The position numbers and the translations under genes were made by a program. DNA of 64,000 bases, taken from positions 26,776,562-26,840,561 of the forward strand of contig OX388347.1 of the NCBI GenBank assembly GCA_947579665.1, written 5' to 3'. Source of the DNA: Sympetrum striolatum. Taxonomy: Eukaryota > Arthropoda > Insecta > Odonata > Libellulidae. The notes below the pieces were generated by a model. The model was not told where the DNA came from. It saw nothing but the letters and a program-made list of their open reading frames with translations, and ran no database searches. Positions within the stretch are counted from its first letter, which is position 1. Each line of letters opens with the position of its first letter. Of the stretch, positions 9,246-21,650 are shown piece by piece.

Positions 9246-10395
9246 CAGCGAATCTTTTTTGGTTTCCGAGAAACGAGAAGGCTAAAGAGATTTTTCATCG
9301 GAAATGTTGTTTTAAGATATTGGTCGCAATCAATTCTGATTGATGCTCCTAATTTTCCAGCGAAATTATTGCCATATCTTGAGAGAAATACTCGATTTTA
9401 TCTCACTTTCATTTTCTTGCAAATGTTTTAACGTAGCGTTTTATCTCAAAGTTATTATTACTCATAATTACCTTATTAGATAAGTTGAATCAAAAATTCA
9501 TCCAATATCTTAGAGTGATGATCATTTGAAGATTTTCATTCTAAATTTCTTCCCTGAATATATAGAATATGAATATCGAACTGAATATTTTCGGACTTAT
9601 CATTTGTACACAGATGTAATGAAGTTTGCTCTTCCTTATTTTGTATTGTAATCATATTTAATTATTTATTCACGTTGCTAAAATGTCTCGACGGAGTTAT
9701 TTTACAGTAGTTAATTCAACAATTTGCTAATCAGCGTGGGAGCTAATATTCACGTAAAATAATTCATAGAAAACCTTTAATTTTAATAGTTCTAAGTAAT
9801 CGTGATACTGGACAGTTTGATTTACATAATTCTTTAAGTAGGAATCCGCAGCATTAATAAAAATGGACTTAGTCTCTATCGTTTCAATTCATTTTCAATT
9901 CTAATTAGATTTTGCTCGTAATCAACCTATCGGTGTTGGAAACATCGAAATTATTTCCTAACCTTGAGATCGTTTGTGCATCTTCAGTTAAACGCAAGCT
10001 CTTTAATCCAGCCTAATTAGGTAAGCTTTGTAAAAAGTTACAATGCGGAACATTGGAGACGACTGGGCTTCATCTCTGATCAATTTAGGATCAAGTCTAC
10101 TACATTTCCGATATATATCTTCGAAGTAATTTCTATGAAAGAGATGCAATGGTGTAAAGAAAAATATTTTCATCCAGTCGAAGTATGAATTCCCTTTCTT
10201 TAAGCCTTTATAACGACAGTTAATAGTTTAACTCGATATCTTTGCTGCTTTACTCCGAGCGAACTACATTAGTGCTGTTGTTTCTTGATAGGTGTAAATT
10301 ATCTGAATAAAATAGCTGTAAACTAATTGAGGCTATCGCTAGAACGTGCAGAAATAATGTCACCACGGTTTCCGGAATAACAGAGGACCTAAAAA
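9246..10395. other. AT-rich stretch, no gene seen
   Basis: No notable reading frame. A splice-like motif at 9,996-10,026 is listed separately. Confidence 0.5.
9996..10026 (+). other. Weak recursive-splice-like motif
   Basis: The sequence CCTAATTAG is followed directly by GTAAGC, so acceptor and donor would abut at 10,020/10,021. A CTAAT branch-like motif is present, but the pyrimidine tract is short and the donor is not the full GTAAGT. Probably chance. Confidence 0.12.
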
Positions 10396-10685
10396 GAAGT
10401 ACGATAACTAGATTTGGTTCGTGACATTCTGCCATGCACCGACCGCTTTTCAACTGCTGCGGAAGTGCAAGATCGTGGGGCGGAGTTTATTTCCGCCAGT
10501 CGATTGCTCTTTTTTCGCGAAGGACGTATTCTAAATAAGCGCATCTCCATTGTGTCGGCATCCGCGATTGCTAATCTGCCTTTTTCCGCTATCGACTGCA
10601 CCCACTTGAGCATCGCCCTGCGCCGCGATAGCAGCCGTGACCAGTGAACCCTCCCAGAAAGATGATGAAGGCCTTCTTTGGGTTC
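10396..10685. promoter_or_regulatory. CpG-rich island
   Basis: CpG-dense segment with small frames open on both strands (10,389-10,613 minus; 10,414-10,647 plus), none recognisable. Candidate regulatory module by composition only. Confidence 0.25.
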
Positions 10686-12085
10686 GGGAAACCCTTGTTT
10701 GTTTATATTTCACTCGGCTGCAATCCTTGAAAACAATCTCCACCTCTTGAAACATTTTCGTAGGGAAAAGATAGGAGAACACTTTCGTTTTAAAAAATCT
10801 AAATTATTGAAATAATTCGAGTAAAGCTGAAAGAATATTTCGCTTTATGAAGTACTTTTTTGAAGCAGATGATGTCTAGTGGCAGTTTACTACTATATTC
10901 TTTCTTTTTACTTGTAATTCATGGAGAATTGATAAAAAATTCCATGTTATCAACCACTTCAGCTTTCTTCTTGTTGAAGTCTAAAATAATTTTAATTTAG
11001 AAAAATGCTTCTAAATTCTGTATGCATCATGGTTTTAAAAGAATTACAATTTCGTGAAAGATTTTTATTACATGGAGTAATGCGTCTATTGATTTTTCTC
11101 GAAACTAGAGGAAAGTCACAAATGTAATGAAAAAACAAAGCGTGAGTGAAAACTGTAATATTAATCAGCAAATATTCTAACCTCTCTCTCAAGATAGAAA
11201 TTCATCTAAACACGAATTGGAAAATCTTCACAATGTTTCTTTATTTTGTGAGCAGTTTCATCAACGTATGTACAGCCATCGGTAGTGTTCAGATGAGTAA
11301 ACATCTATGATCAATACTGATTTTGAATGAATTCAGTACCATAATGTATAAGATTTTCTTCGAATATTATTGATCAAAATAGTATTTTATTTCGATTTTG
11401 TCTGCGGATGTCAGCTTGTTGACGAAACTTTCCGTGAAATGATGACGTATTTTGTGATTGTCTGGAAAGATACCTCCACCCTTTGCCAAATGTCGTGATT
11501 CTTTCAGTTCCATGTATGATGGCTCTTATTAAGTTTGAATATATTTCTTTTGGATTTTTATGCTTAGAAAATTCTTTTTTTTTCATATCATCGTAAACTG
11601 AACTCAATCATTGTTAAAGGTTCAATATTTCGCTTGCATATGGGAAGTATACATTATATATTATTAAATTTATACATATTTTACATATTAATCTGGTATT
11701 TGTTGGGTAATTTAAAACGGAAATACACTTTTAAATGAATTAATTCAAAATATCTTTTAAGTTCTGACCTTAAAGCGATGCATTTCAGCCATGCCAATTC
11801 CTGTGGAATCCAAAACGTCGGTGGTATCTCTTGAAGTTTGTTGTGATCGGTGTCATAAGAGACTGAAGGTCTTTGTTCTCATTCATCAAGTCATTCGCAG
11901 CGCATGCATAGAAATTGTTATTTTAAAGTATTATCATTGAATTTATATGTAGTTTTAAATTTATGTTCGTTACTGCTAAACATCGCAATATTCAGTGAGA
12001 TATATTGAGTGATATTTACATTGTAGCGTTTAAAAACTTAAATCATTACTTAGTCAAAAAACTGTTCCTATATTTATTGCTAACA
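10686..12085. other. AT-rich stretch, no gene seen
   Basis: No reading frame above 80 codons and no named repeat. Confidence 0.5.
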
Positions 12086-12200
12086 ATCCCGCATTGTTCT
12101 TTGGTCGGATCGCGCTAAGCCGTGCGTGTCGGCCGAAGCGTGCAATCTACCGCTCGCGGGTCACATCCGTCCCGCGAGACCTTTCTGCACCACCCGCAAA
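12086..12200. promoter_or_regulatory. Short CpG-dense island with perfect inverted repeat
   Basis: A small island rich in CpG contains CTCGCGGG (12,153-12,160) and its exact complement CCCGCGAG (12,171-12,178) around a 10-nt spacer. It is flanked by strongly AT-rich DNA. The island could be a dyad-binding site or a small regulatory element. Confidence 0.35.
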
Positions 12201-14555
12201 GTCAAGGCCAATAAAAATGGTCTGGGAAATTCGAGAAATCTCTCAGAATATCTCTAAAAAAAGTTTTAAATGCTCTCTCTTTATTTTTTTCTCCCGTAAG
12301 TTATTATATTCTAGCGAAATTCGAAACTAAGAGTAAACACCCCATTATTTTGACTCGTAAACTTATAAAAAACGCATTTAGAGAAGTAGTTTTTGTGTCG
12401 GTGAGATATTCAAATTGAAACTTATAATATTTTAATATTACACAAAAGACGCAATAGAATTTACTGATGTTTAGTGCTGATCGATCTTTCTGGTTTGATA
12501 ATCAATTTTTCCACAAATCGAATCCATTTTTCTCTTTAGTAAATATGCATTTTTTAAGTGCCTCGGTAGTGTGGAGTTCTTTCTCATATTGCCTTCTCTT
12601 GAAATTTGGAAATAGTCAATCAATCAGGATATGTTATGGATTTAGCAATTCGCATTAAATCATTATTGGACCCTTAAAAGCTTAGCCGATTTGTATTGTA
12701 AGAAAAATATATACTATATAGAGGTGAACCAGATCTTGTATCAGCCAGTTCAGTAAAGAATGACTATAAGACGGCCAAACCAAATAAAAACCTGCCTATC
12801 TTAAATTTACTTACGACAAATTAAGATTGGCAGCTGATCTTGAGTTCTTTATAGAATCATTTCTGTTATTAAATGTTAGCTGAGAACTTTGTAGCAGGTC
12901 AAGCCTTTGATTTTCTATATCAAAGCCGCTCACGTCAATAACCGATTTCCTATTTGATTGAGTTATATCATCTGATAGATGGGAATCATTCATTTAACCT
13001 GAAAGAGATTTGGCATGTCTTCACGATAAAGGAGACACATTTTTTATGTAGAATTACCCTACGTACTTGCTTCTTTAAACACTCATGAAGATCCACTCAT
13101 TTTCTTGGCAACTCGAAAGACTCTAATCATCGTATTCTTTAAAGTATAAGGAATCATAATTTCAGAGGAAGTAGGTACTCGAAGTTATTTTCACCTGTTA
13201 ATCATTCAATTTTCATCACGATTTTCCTCCGAATCTCGACGGTTATCAGCAGAACTGCGAGCGTCATTGATTGAGGTCATCCTCTTCCAGGAAGTTTGGC
13301 GGACGATGTGTAGGATAAGCTCTTTTGGGAGTTGATAGAAATTTGAAAGAATCTGAGTGAGAAAATGAAAAAAAGACATTGAGGTAAACTATCATGAAGT
13401 TCTGGGAATATCTGACAATAAAGAAATGAGACAGCCTTGACATATTTCTCTCTTGGCGTCACCCAGAAACATATTGGTAGTACATACCTTTATTGTGAGT
13501 AACTGAGTGCTTCCTCTTGGTTGATGAAGCACTAAGAACGAATCATAGGAAGTGCATACGATAAGCAATCGATTACTAAATCAGGAAGGAGTTTAGAGGG
13601 AGCACCATCGAAAGATTTTTCTCTATGACAAATCCGTATGAAATAAGCTTCTGATTCCAAATATCTTATATTACCGAAATTACAGACTCCGATAAAGTTT
13701 ACCTTTCATGATGGCGAGAATACTCACAAAAGCATCTCGTAAATCCTTTTGCCTTTCTTTTCGGCTTCTGAGATAGCACATGTATCATTGCCCTGATGGC
13801 GGCAGGAAAGCTACTGTATGCTTACCCACTATTTATAGTACCGCAATCATTACCGTGTAGATATACCGAGGCTAATTTAGTTTTCTTTTTTTATTGGAGG
13901 TTCTCAGGAAGAAAAGAACATTAACAAAAAATGGTAGGTCTCCCAAAGTCTGAATAAGCGATAGAAGTATGAAATGATAACTTGAAATTCAGACTAAAAA
14001 CCATTACATGCTTTGTATCTTTTCATTCGGATTTAATTATGCTTATTTCCTTTAATGTTTCCTTCAGTTTCATATGGTGTGGAAAGACAGATGACCGTTA
14101 ATTTATGCCTATGAACCCGCAATCCATTTTGACTCATATAAATCTATTACGAGTATGTTTCTAGATATATAATAAGAAATATATTGGTTGCTTTTATCAT
14201 AACTGCTTTAAAGGATTGAAATACGTTGATAATAAGTAAATGACATTGTTGGTTCAATTAACCGCATAAAAACTCGGTAATTATTTCAATTCAGTACACA
14301 TTTACAAATCGAGATTTTTCTTGTAGCTTTTCTAAATTATTTGTCGTTCCTTAAGCCCGTACAAGTACCCATAAAAGTAATTTTCTGTTGTGATCTGTGA
14401 ATAAAACTTAGCGTTCATAAATAGGCGCGGATTTTTCTTCCCATGGCTTATATTGACTCTATTGCGAATGGAAAAGTTTTTGAATTATGTCCTTAAAGTG
14501 AATTAGATCATCTCTAAACTATATTTTTCTTTCGAATCTCCGAAATGTGTGAGAC
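12201..14555. other. AT-rich stretch, no gene seen
   Basis: Only short chance frames. No repeat or island strong enough to name. Confidence 0.5.
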
Positions 14556-14940
14556 GAAGCGGTATCCTTTCACTCGATAGACCGCGGTGTAGTCGCAGTC
14601 ATGTACGCGGTTCCCATTATTATTTTTCGGACGTCACGGTGGATTAAATTGGTTCAATGTGTTGACCACGTGGTCTTTACGAAGAGAATTGGGTCGAACT
14701 CTTTTATGGGTCAATCTTCGCTTCCGAATTGATATTGGTGGGCAGCTTTACGCCACCCATAGCTGCCCCCCATCAAACATTCGTAATTTTCCTCTCGAAC
14801 ATCGATTTCATTATTTCGAGGAAGAAGCCATTTCAGTATGCTCGCCCATCTGTCTTACAGAATACCATTTCACTTCATTGGTCATTTCTCGATTGCAAAC
14901 TGCGGGTGCCCTATGGAATCCTTTGTTACTGTCATAAACT
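14556..14940. promoter_or_regulatory. CpG-enriched candidate module with palindromic E-box
   Basis: GACCACGTGGTC at 14,664-14,675 is a perfect 12-bp palindrome centred on CACGTG, the core bound by Myc/Max- and USF-type bHLH proteins. A CRE-like GGACGTCACG lies about 35 bp upstream. Two overlapping plus frames (14,659-14,937 and 14,729-14,995) have no recognisable product. Confidence 0.3.
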
Positions 14941-15189
14941 TACATCTCTCCTTTCAATTTTAAAGAAACGATTCAGAACATATTACATTTCGTAGAAACT
15001 GAAATGGGAGATATTTCCCATATTCACCCAATCTAAACACGAATTAGTATTTAAACTAATTAGCGATTTATTTAAAATGGTTGCCATAGTGAGAAAATGT
15101 TACCAATTGGTTCACATTCCAAATATTCTATGCAACTGATTCTTTTAAAACCTCGTTCGGAAACTAAGCGACAAACGATGGAATTTTTA

Positions 15190-15221
15190 TAATCAAAATT
15201 AATTAATAATAATTTTGATTA
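15190..15221. repeat. 12-bp perfect inverted repeat
   Basis: TAATCAAAATTA (15,190-15,201) pairs exactly with TAATTTTGATTA (15,210-15,221) around an 8-nt AT spacer. It may fold as a hairpin or be a paired homeodomain-type site. No flanking target duplication was seen. Confidence 0.8.
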
Positions 15222-15312
15222 CCCGCTCTGAATTTTGGGAGTGTCCCCCAAGAAATATTGTTTTATTTTAGATGACATTCCTCAGAAATAGTTTGGGCCT
15301 CCTACTATTGCG

Positions 15313-15322
15313 TGATTGACAG
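15313..15322 (+). promoter_or_regulatory. Exd/Pbx-Hth/Meis composite site
   Basis: TGATTGACAG matches the Pbx-Meis (Exd-Hth) composite consensus exactly. It stands beside a small GC patch (AGCGGCCG). A single 10-mer match in 64 kb is suggestive only. Confidence 0.3.
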
Positions 15323-15975
15323 CGGCCGTAGAGATATAAATAAGAAATAAAGTTAAACATATTGCGCAAACGAATCGCCCGCTGTTATGTAACTCACCGC
15401 TCTAATCTATGTTTTACGAAGTCTTATTCCGTTTATCTTCGCAATCTGATTTCGTGTTTGTAAAACGAACGGGTCTCTGTGAGAATTCCTCAGCTGTATC
15501 TCAAAATGACCGATTATAAATACGCCGTAAAGCAAATCGATGACTTCGCTATCTTATCGTTGTTTTCCTTAAGTTTTTCTCTGTTTGTTTTTAGCAGAGA
15601 TGATAAAACGTTAAAGTGCTTTAGCTAATAAGCATGACACATCCTTCAATTTAATAGATTCGTAGTAGTATTTAGTATAATTGCAGTGATATGATAGCTT
15701 TTCATCTCTTTAAACTGTTTATTGTGGTTTGTTAAAATTTTTAAATATTTTTTTATAATCTTCGATAAAATTCTATAAATAAAGCGAATATTTCGTAATA
15801 TTTCATTTATTTTCTAAATGAGAGATGATGCTAATCGTGTATTTGCTGATTCATTCACTACTGTTGGATGGATTGCTGTGATAAAAATTTTCTATTGATA
15901 CTATTACGGGAGAGAATAATTTTCACTCGGATGTTGAGTTCTGATTTTTTTAATTGTTCATCTCATTGAGATAAA

Positions 15976-16043
15976 AGTATATCAATGTTGATACTTTGTT
16001 TAATTGTTAAGTATATCATTGTTGATACTTTGTTTAATTGTTT
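15976..16043 (+). repeat. 34-bp tandem duplication with internal dyad
   Basis: Two adjacent 34-bp copies (15,976-16,009 and 16,010-16,043) differ at 2 positions. Each contains AGTATATCAATGTTGATACT-like sequence, an imperfect dyad, so the duplication doubles a possible binding palindrome. Confidence 0.85.
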
Positions 16044-16080
16044 GCTCTTGACCTTTCTTATGTTATGTTACGAAATTAAA

Positions 16081-17220
16081 ACAGATTCGCCCTAAGGAGC
16101 TTTCCCACGTAGCTGCCGCAAGTCACTTGAATGTTATGAAATATCTTTCTCCATGTGCGGGAGATTTGAAGGACTTGAGTTTACAATAAGCGACCATCCA
16201 AAGAGTGATTATGCGGTAGATCACAGTCTAAAGTCTATCACAGGATTTTGTTGTTTAGAGCTTTTTCCTAGTTCACAAGATACGTGGAAGAAGATATCCA
16301 ATAGCATGTACATTAGAAAACACGTATGGGCCTTATCATTTCCTAGAAAACAACAAAGGTGTCTAGAAAGGCTTTTCAAGATTGTACAGCATGCCTCTAG
16401 CATTTGTCATATACGGGTGGATCAAAGGTATAAAATCAATTCATAACGCTAGATAATCGAGGATAAAGCATCTAAAATGGGGACTGAAGAAACTAACAAT
16501 AAGTCTGAAAACCAGTATATTGTGAGTTAGGCACATTGCTCTACACAGATGACTTGGGGAATGCATATTTTTTTAGCAAGTACACCTAAAAAGAAATTTT
16601 AAAGAACTTTCCTCGCAAAAATCTATTCCCATGTGAAATTTATCGGGGAATAGTAAATTATAATGTTTGGTTGCTAGTATCTATAAAAATAATATCTCTT
16701 ACGCCTTATCGCCGATCTTTGGATTAATAAGCAGGCTTTTTAGACTATTTTATAGTTGTTCAACTTAAAACTGGAAATGTAAGGTTGAAACGAAAATGTA
16801 TGAATATTAACTATTTGAAAATAATTTAAACTGTACAAGCTTTCTCGACTGAAAAGAATCTGCGTAGCTTTGGTTAGGATGCATGGAGGGCAATGTTTGG
16901 TGCTTGAGATACCAAAAGGCCGAACGAGAGGAAGATGAAGTGCACAAAGGCATCATTTAGTGCCGCCCCCCTCCCTAATCATCTCTGCCAAATGTATCGC
17001 ATCCTCAGTCACACACGCATCCTTATTAGAGAGGCTTTGGCAAAGGCTAGCCATTTGTTTATCTCCACCCTTCCTCTGCGCTTTATTTTTAATTTGTTTA
17101 ATGAATATAATCTCCCAGTCCTTGGCGCTAATTGGGCATAGGAGAGATCAAATTGAGCGCTCTATCTTCGTTGTGAATGAGTTCAGCAATTCTTCATCAT
17201 GGTGGTCAAAAGATACAGAG
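16081..17220. other. Mixed stretch with unrecognised 97-codon frame and a conserved-looking segment
   Basis: The plus frame at 16,153-16,446 (97 codons, starting MCGRFEGLEF) has no domain I recognise and no obvious promoter or flanking splice sites. The segment 16,935-17,220 is less AT-rich and has enhancer-like sequence with TTAATTTGTTTAATG and GCGCTAATTGG homeodomain-type motifs. I would not call a gene in either. Confidence 0.3.
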
Positions 17221-18029
17221 ATCTAGTTCCTCTTTATTAATATCGATAAGGAATTAAGATAGGCGTAAAGTGTTGGGATAGTGATAAAGATTTGCGTACT
17301 GCAGTTCAGGATATTCTGGACGCATTGTATTTCACGCGAAATAGAATTTAATGCGGATTTGCTGAGAAAATGAAGTGGGGAGGGAATGTATTGCCAGTAT
17401 TTACCTTATTTCATATCAATATTCTCGTATACCTTTTAAATGTAAACTGGTTATAGATATAATTTCAATCCTATCTTTTTAGTTTATTTTTCGGATGATG
17501 ACCGTCTTAAAGAACAGATCTTATGTTTATTTCAAACATATTAATTCCTCTATTTATTGAGGATAAACAATAATAATACTATACAGATTTAATATTTAAT
17601 AATAAGTAATTATCTTTTAATTAATACTGGATTTTTACAAAATTTTCAATCTTGTATCAATGCTATCGATTTTATTTAATTAGGCGTCAGCCTTTCTGTA
17701 ACAGAAATAATGGATTTATTTCAAAGTAACTGTAATTCATTTGACTTTCAATGTGATTTTATCGTCGAAGTGACATTCCTTCATTGATTTTGTTTATTCT
17801 TTTCTGTCAGTGGAAATTTGAATGAACTAAATGACAAAGCAGTTTCTGCTTTGCGGTTAAGATATTTTTTCTCATAGATCAGTGACGAAGGTTTGCGTAA
17901 ATCTTTGTACTTCACTGAAAGCGAACGAAACCTTGGTTTTCTCTTTCTTCCATCGAAATATGTACGTAAAAAGATGTCTTTTTTAAAAAACAACGAGGAT
18001 TTCTCATTTCCTCCTCGAAGAGTACTTTC
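17221..18029. other. AT-rich stretch, no gene seen
   Basis: Opposite-strand chance frames overlap at 17,781-18,102 (101 codons minus, 69 plus). Nothing recognisable. Confidence 0.45.
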
Positions 18030-18600
18030 CTTTGTCGCCGATCTCTGCTTGGCCATATTTTTCAAGGTCTTCCCGCCATCAACCACAACCGCTTCGGGGT
18101 AATAAACCTTACATACGTTCTGCTTATGATATGAAGCGTGAATATATGATTGTCGGTAACTCTAGAAGGGTGGTTCCGCCGCATAAAAATTCTGATCCTT
18201 ATCTATATCTGCGAGAATCATGAAAGAGTTATTATAGGCCCTTTTCCCCAAGTGCGACCACCTCCAATTTAAGTATAAGAGGCGCGGCTGAAAATCGCTC
18301 GAGATTTAATTTTAGAATTTGTTTGTGCCGCCTCCGGCGATGGCTTCTTCTCATCCATTGATGGCCCTCAATTTGCAATTCCGGCCGCTGCGACTCGCAG
18401 CGTACTTCAGCCGGATCACTACTTGAAAACACGTTACGGGAATGGAGGTCGCTCTAGTCGAGTCCCGCGTTAGAGGTTTTGAATGACGATCCATCGAGGA
18501 GCATTTTTCAGTTCTTTTTTGTTTTCAGTGACTCGAAATAATCCTTTACCTAACGGTTTGCGACGGACAAGGCTCAACGATTAGTCGTCCGATTAGTTGG
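18030..18600. promoter_or_regulatory. CpG-rich island with near-palindrome
   Basis: The CpG-dense core at about 18,250-18,480 includes CGCTGCGA and TCGCAGCG (18,386-18,402), exact complements around one base. Candidate regulatory module. The 66-codon minus frame here (18,232-18,432) has no recognisable product. Confidence 0.3.
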
Positions 18601-18773
18601 AAGGGTTTTTTTCTTTACGGCGGCGAATAAATTGGTCCAGAATTCCTCTCGCTTTATCTCGGACGGGATTACAGTGGATTTATTGAGTTTGGATTAAAAA
18701 GCGTGCTCTCGGAAAGACCACCCAGGCTCGGTTTGAGATAAGCAAGCCGTTATAAAGAATATGCGGAGTCCTA

Positions 18774-18858
18774 TGGATACTGACAGGGATTCAAACCCTG
18801 GTCTTCCTCATCTCAGAAAGATGATGGAAACATTATATCTACCTAGTCCTGTCCGTCA
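18774..18858 (-). mobile_element. tRNA-derived SINE or tRNA pseudogene (minus strand)
   Basis: On the minus strand the 3' half folds like a tRNA. The anticodon stem TCATC/GATGA has a 7-nt loop TTTCTGA (plus 18,808-18,824). A 7-nt variable region follows, then the T stem CAGGG/CCCTG with loop TTTGAAT (plus 18,784-18,800). Next come 7 acceptor-like bases and CCA (plus 18,774-18,776). An A-box-like GGACTAGGTAGATATAATG precedes it. The acceptor does not pair and the T loop has TTTGAAT in place of TTCGAAT, so it is not a functional tRNA. The anticodon position reads TCT. A genomic CCA suggests origin through a reverse-transcribed tRNA-like RNA. Confidence 0.5.
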
Positions 18859-19595
18859 CGGGGAGTTATTTAATTCTCCTTCACAATGTCCGTAACGATA
18901 TGTTGCCTTACATATTCGGTCGTAACTTTATTTTTTAAAGAGAAAAACATAATGATCAAGTTGTCATATTTTTACGTGTTTGAATTTTGCCTAGTATTAC
19001 GTTTATAGAAAAAAGTATTTTCTCATATTTATGCGTCTCTCTTGATCATTAATGTTTAGTGAATTTTAAACTTCTGAAAGCGACATAGACACTTGTCAAA
19101 CTTTTTCTAAATTTCAGTTAGAACGAGGCAGGGATATTTGAAACCCCTTTATACTTCGGTGATAGATTGCAGTGTCAGTAAACGTATTATGGATATGAGG
19201 ATTGGAGTGATTGAACTTAAATTAAAAATCTATTCTGATGGATTTAAAATATCATCTCCTAACCAAAATATATTTTAACTATTGTTAGGAATCTTTCCTA
19301 GCTATAACGATTGCAACCAGAAGATTATACATCTAATTCTTTAGGGGCTCAATAGCATCAGAACGGATAAAGATTCCTTACGTTAAAGGCATCAGTGATA
19401 ATTAAAACCAAGCTTGGCTTTTTCTCCATCCGTTCCAATTAGCACAAGAAAAGGAGATTAAATTAACAAGACATTTATCGTGAAATTTTCTTGTTTTTTA
19501 TAAAACGGTCGACTCGGTAAGGGGCTGAATAGATTAACATCAATTTAATCCAATCGATAACTTCGTTACATATATCTTGTGTTTAATGTATTCAT
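18859..19595. other. AT-rich stretch, no gene seen
   Basis: No reading frame or repeat of note. Confidence 0.5.
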
Positions 19596-20470
19596 TTTAG
19601 AAAGTTTCTCCCCTCGTCTGGAACAGCGAATTTTATCGGAACAGGTCCAGTGGGTTCTCCCGACGCTCTTCAATAATCGACCCGACTTGAGGATACCGCC
19701 AATTCTATCAACCGATAAGAAAATAGGGAAAAAACTACTTCGGCGTGAAAACCGTTTAGATCGGCTTAGATTGGGCTCTCCCTAATCGATTCCTCGCCTC
19801 CTTATTTCCATCATGGAGACCCGGTCGTGCATATTTACTTCAACTCCATTGCGTCCACCATAATTTAATTCTCCGGGACAGATAACAGCTGTCCCAGAAG
19901 AGTCTCGCAGCTCCTTGACCACAAACAATCAAAACTCCGAAATTAAGACTTCCTCGGTGGACGCCGGGGCACATCCCAGGGCGTGGTACGCCACCTGTTG
20001 CTCCCACGAAGGCGATTGCGCGGACGATAAATAAGGCCCAAAGAGCTGTTTAAACATCTCTTCGCTTTGGCCCGCCTCTTCATACTTTTCGGGGAAACGC
20101 GTGGAGGAAATGACGGGTGAAAATCACACGCTTCTCGGAGATTGCCTCCCTCTTGTTGAGTATGATTCGTCTCACACCGGCGAGATGGGCTGTTTATTAT
20201 ACCCTTTCGAGCCGGAGGTCCACGGAGGAATCAAATATACTTTCGCAGCTGAGATACACGAGGTAAACAAGGTCCTGACATGGTCCGGAGCAACGAGAGA
20301 TCCTCCCCCGACTCCAACCACCTGCGGGGAGAGATTTTTTTTCGGAAGATTTTCTCTCGTGAGCGAAGTTCGTTTTTCTCTCCAGGAATGATTTGCGGGT
20401 TGAAGAGAGCTAGTTAACCCTTCGAGGAAATTCGCCTTTCAAGAGTAAGGTTGGAAATCGTTTTGCGCTG
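19596..20470. promoter_or_regulatory. Large CpG-rich island with dyad; candidate enhancer or promoter
   Basis: One of the longest GC- and CpG-rich blocks in the window. It contains GGGACAG and CTGTCCC (19,875-19,895), a perfect 7-bp dyad around ATAACAG that includes a CAGCTG E-box. An ACCACAAACAATC stretch nearby (about 19,918-19,930) combines Runx-like and Sox/Fox-like sequence. The frame at 20,110-20,391 (ATG start, about 93 codons) is acidic and unrecognised. An AG|GTAAAC donor-like step falls inside it near 20,262. It could be an exon-bearing promoter region, but nothing proves it. Confidence 0.35.
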
Positions 20471-21650
20471 GATCTCATGACTGTTTGAACGGTTCGCGGC
20501 TCCTTTTTAATTAGATTCTTCTCCTGGGGCTCGGAGTTTGTTTTCTTTTTCTGCCCGATATGCTCGTCAATTGGGAGATAGGGTTTTGGAGTAAATTACA
20601 TTGCATGCGTCTTTGAGAAGCGATTATCTTACCGCTAGTGAAGTGCGTTCCTCGTTATTTACTGATGGATTTCCAGAAGTTAACCTTATCTCAGCAGTTT
20701 TTGAAATTGCTTCGGTCGAGTTGAGATAAATGGAGATTATAATTATGGACTTGCGCACTGAATTGAAATCGGGGCAAAACTGGATTAGAGGTAATGAACT
20801 GGGATGGAAAGTTTTTAGAGGCAAAAAATCAAAGTAATTTTTCTGGTAAGAGATGAAGACGCAAGAAAGAAGCGGGTTTGAACGAGAGCTAGAAAAATTT
20901 GATCAGAAAGGATAAGCATTTATCAGTGGATGTCAGTAGAATATTCCATATTTTTTAACTTTGAAATATAATCTACTCTCGATTATTCGGGGTCGAATCA
21001 TCCGAGCAGTTATTAAACAGCTGTCCTCATTGCATTTACTTCATTTTGCACGTCATGATACACTCTCATTGAGGAAATCCAGTCCGGAATATCTAGAATC
21101 AATTCAAAATAATAGTTTTACAACATACATAGGACATTAATTGCGTAGACTTTTATACTTTCGAAATCACAAAATCTAATTCTAAATTTGATTGTTTAGT
21201 TTTGTGTACTGTTAAAATTTTTCTTACTTTAGCTGCTTAACTCCGTAAATGCTGATATATTTATTAATTGTTTTGTCTTTAAATATGCAAGATCATTAAA
21301 ATTTGAATTAATATTTTCGCAGACTATCACCTAAACTGTCCAACTAATTGTAGTCAACTACTTAATTCATTTATGCATAGACAGCTTTTCACGTGAAAAT
21401 CTGAGTTTCCCGAATTATATTAATTAATAAATTGATGAAATATTTTTAAGAAGATAATGAGAAATAATTTTAATACTTCCTATAAAGAAAATAGTGAAGT
21501 TTTACGACTATATGGATAGAAATTAATTTAAGCAGAAATAAAAAGCCTATGGTCTTATAATAGTTACATAAAAAAGGGACTATTTCATCGATTTTTAACA
21601 ATAAACTTTTAACCATAGGAGATCAGTTTTATTTTTTCCTAATGGTCACA
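20471..21650. other. AT-rich stretch, no gene seen
   Basis: Composition falls back to AT-rich after the island. Only chance frames. Confidence 0.5.

Larger units (their letters stand above)
14941..16080. other. AT-rich stretch with hairpin, Pbx-Meis-like site and 34-bp duplication
   Basis: It holds the perfect inverted repeat at 15,190-15,221, a TGATTGACAG site at 15,313-15,322 and the tandem duplication at 15,976-16,043, each listed separately. No gene was seen. Confidence 0.5.

Noticed and set aside
8815..9343. Opposed ~130-codon frames
   Set aside because: Both strands are open over the same CpG-rich DNA. Stop-poor composition explains this better than two genes.
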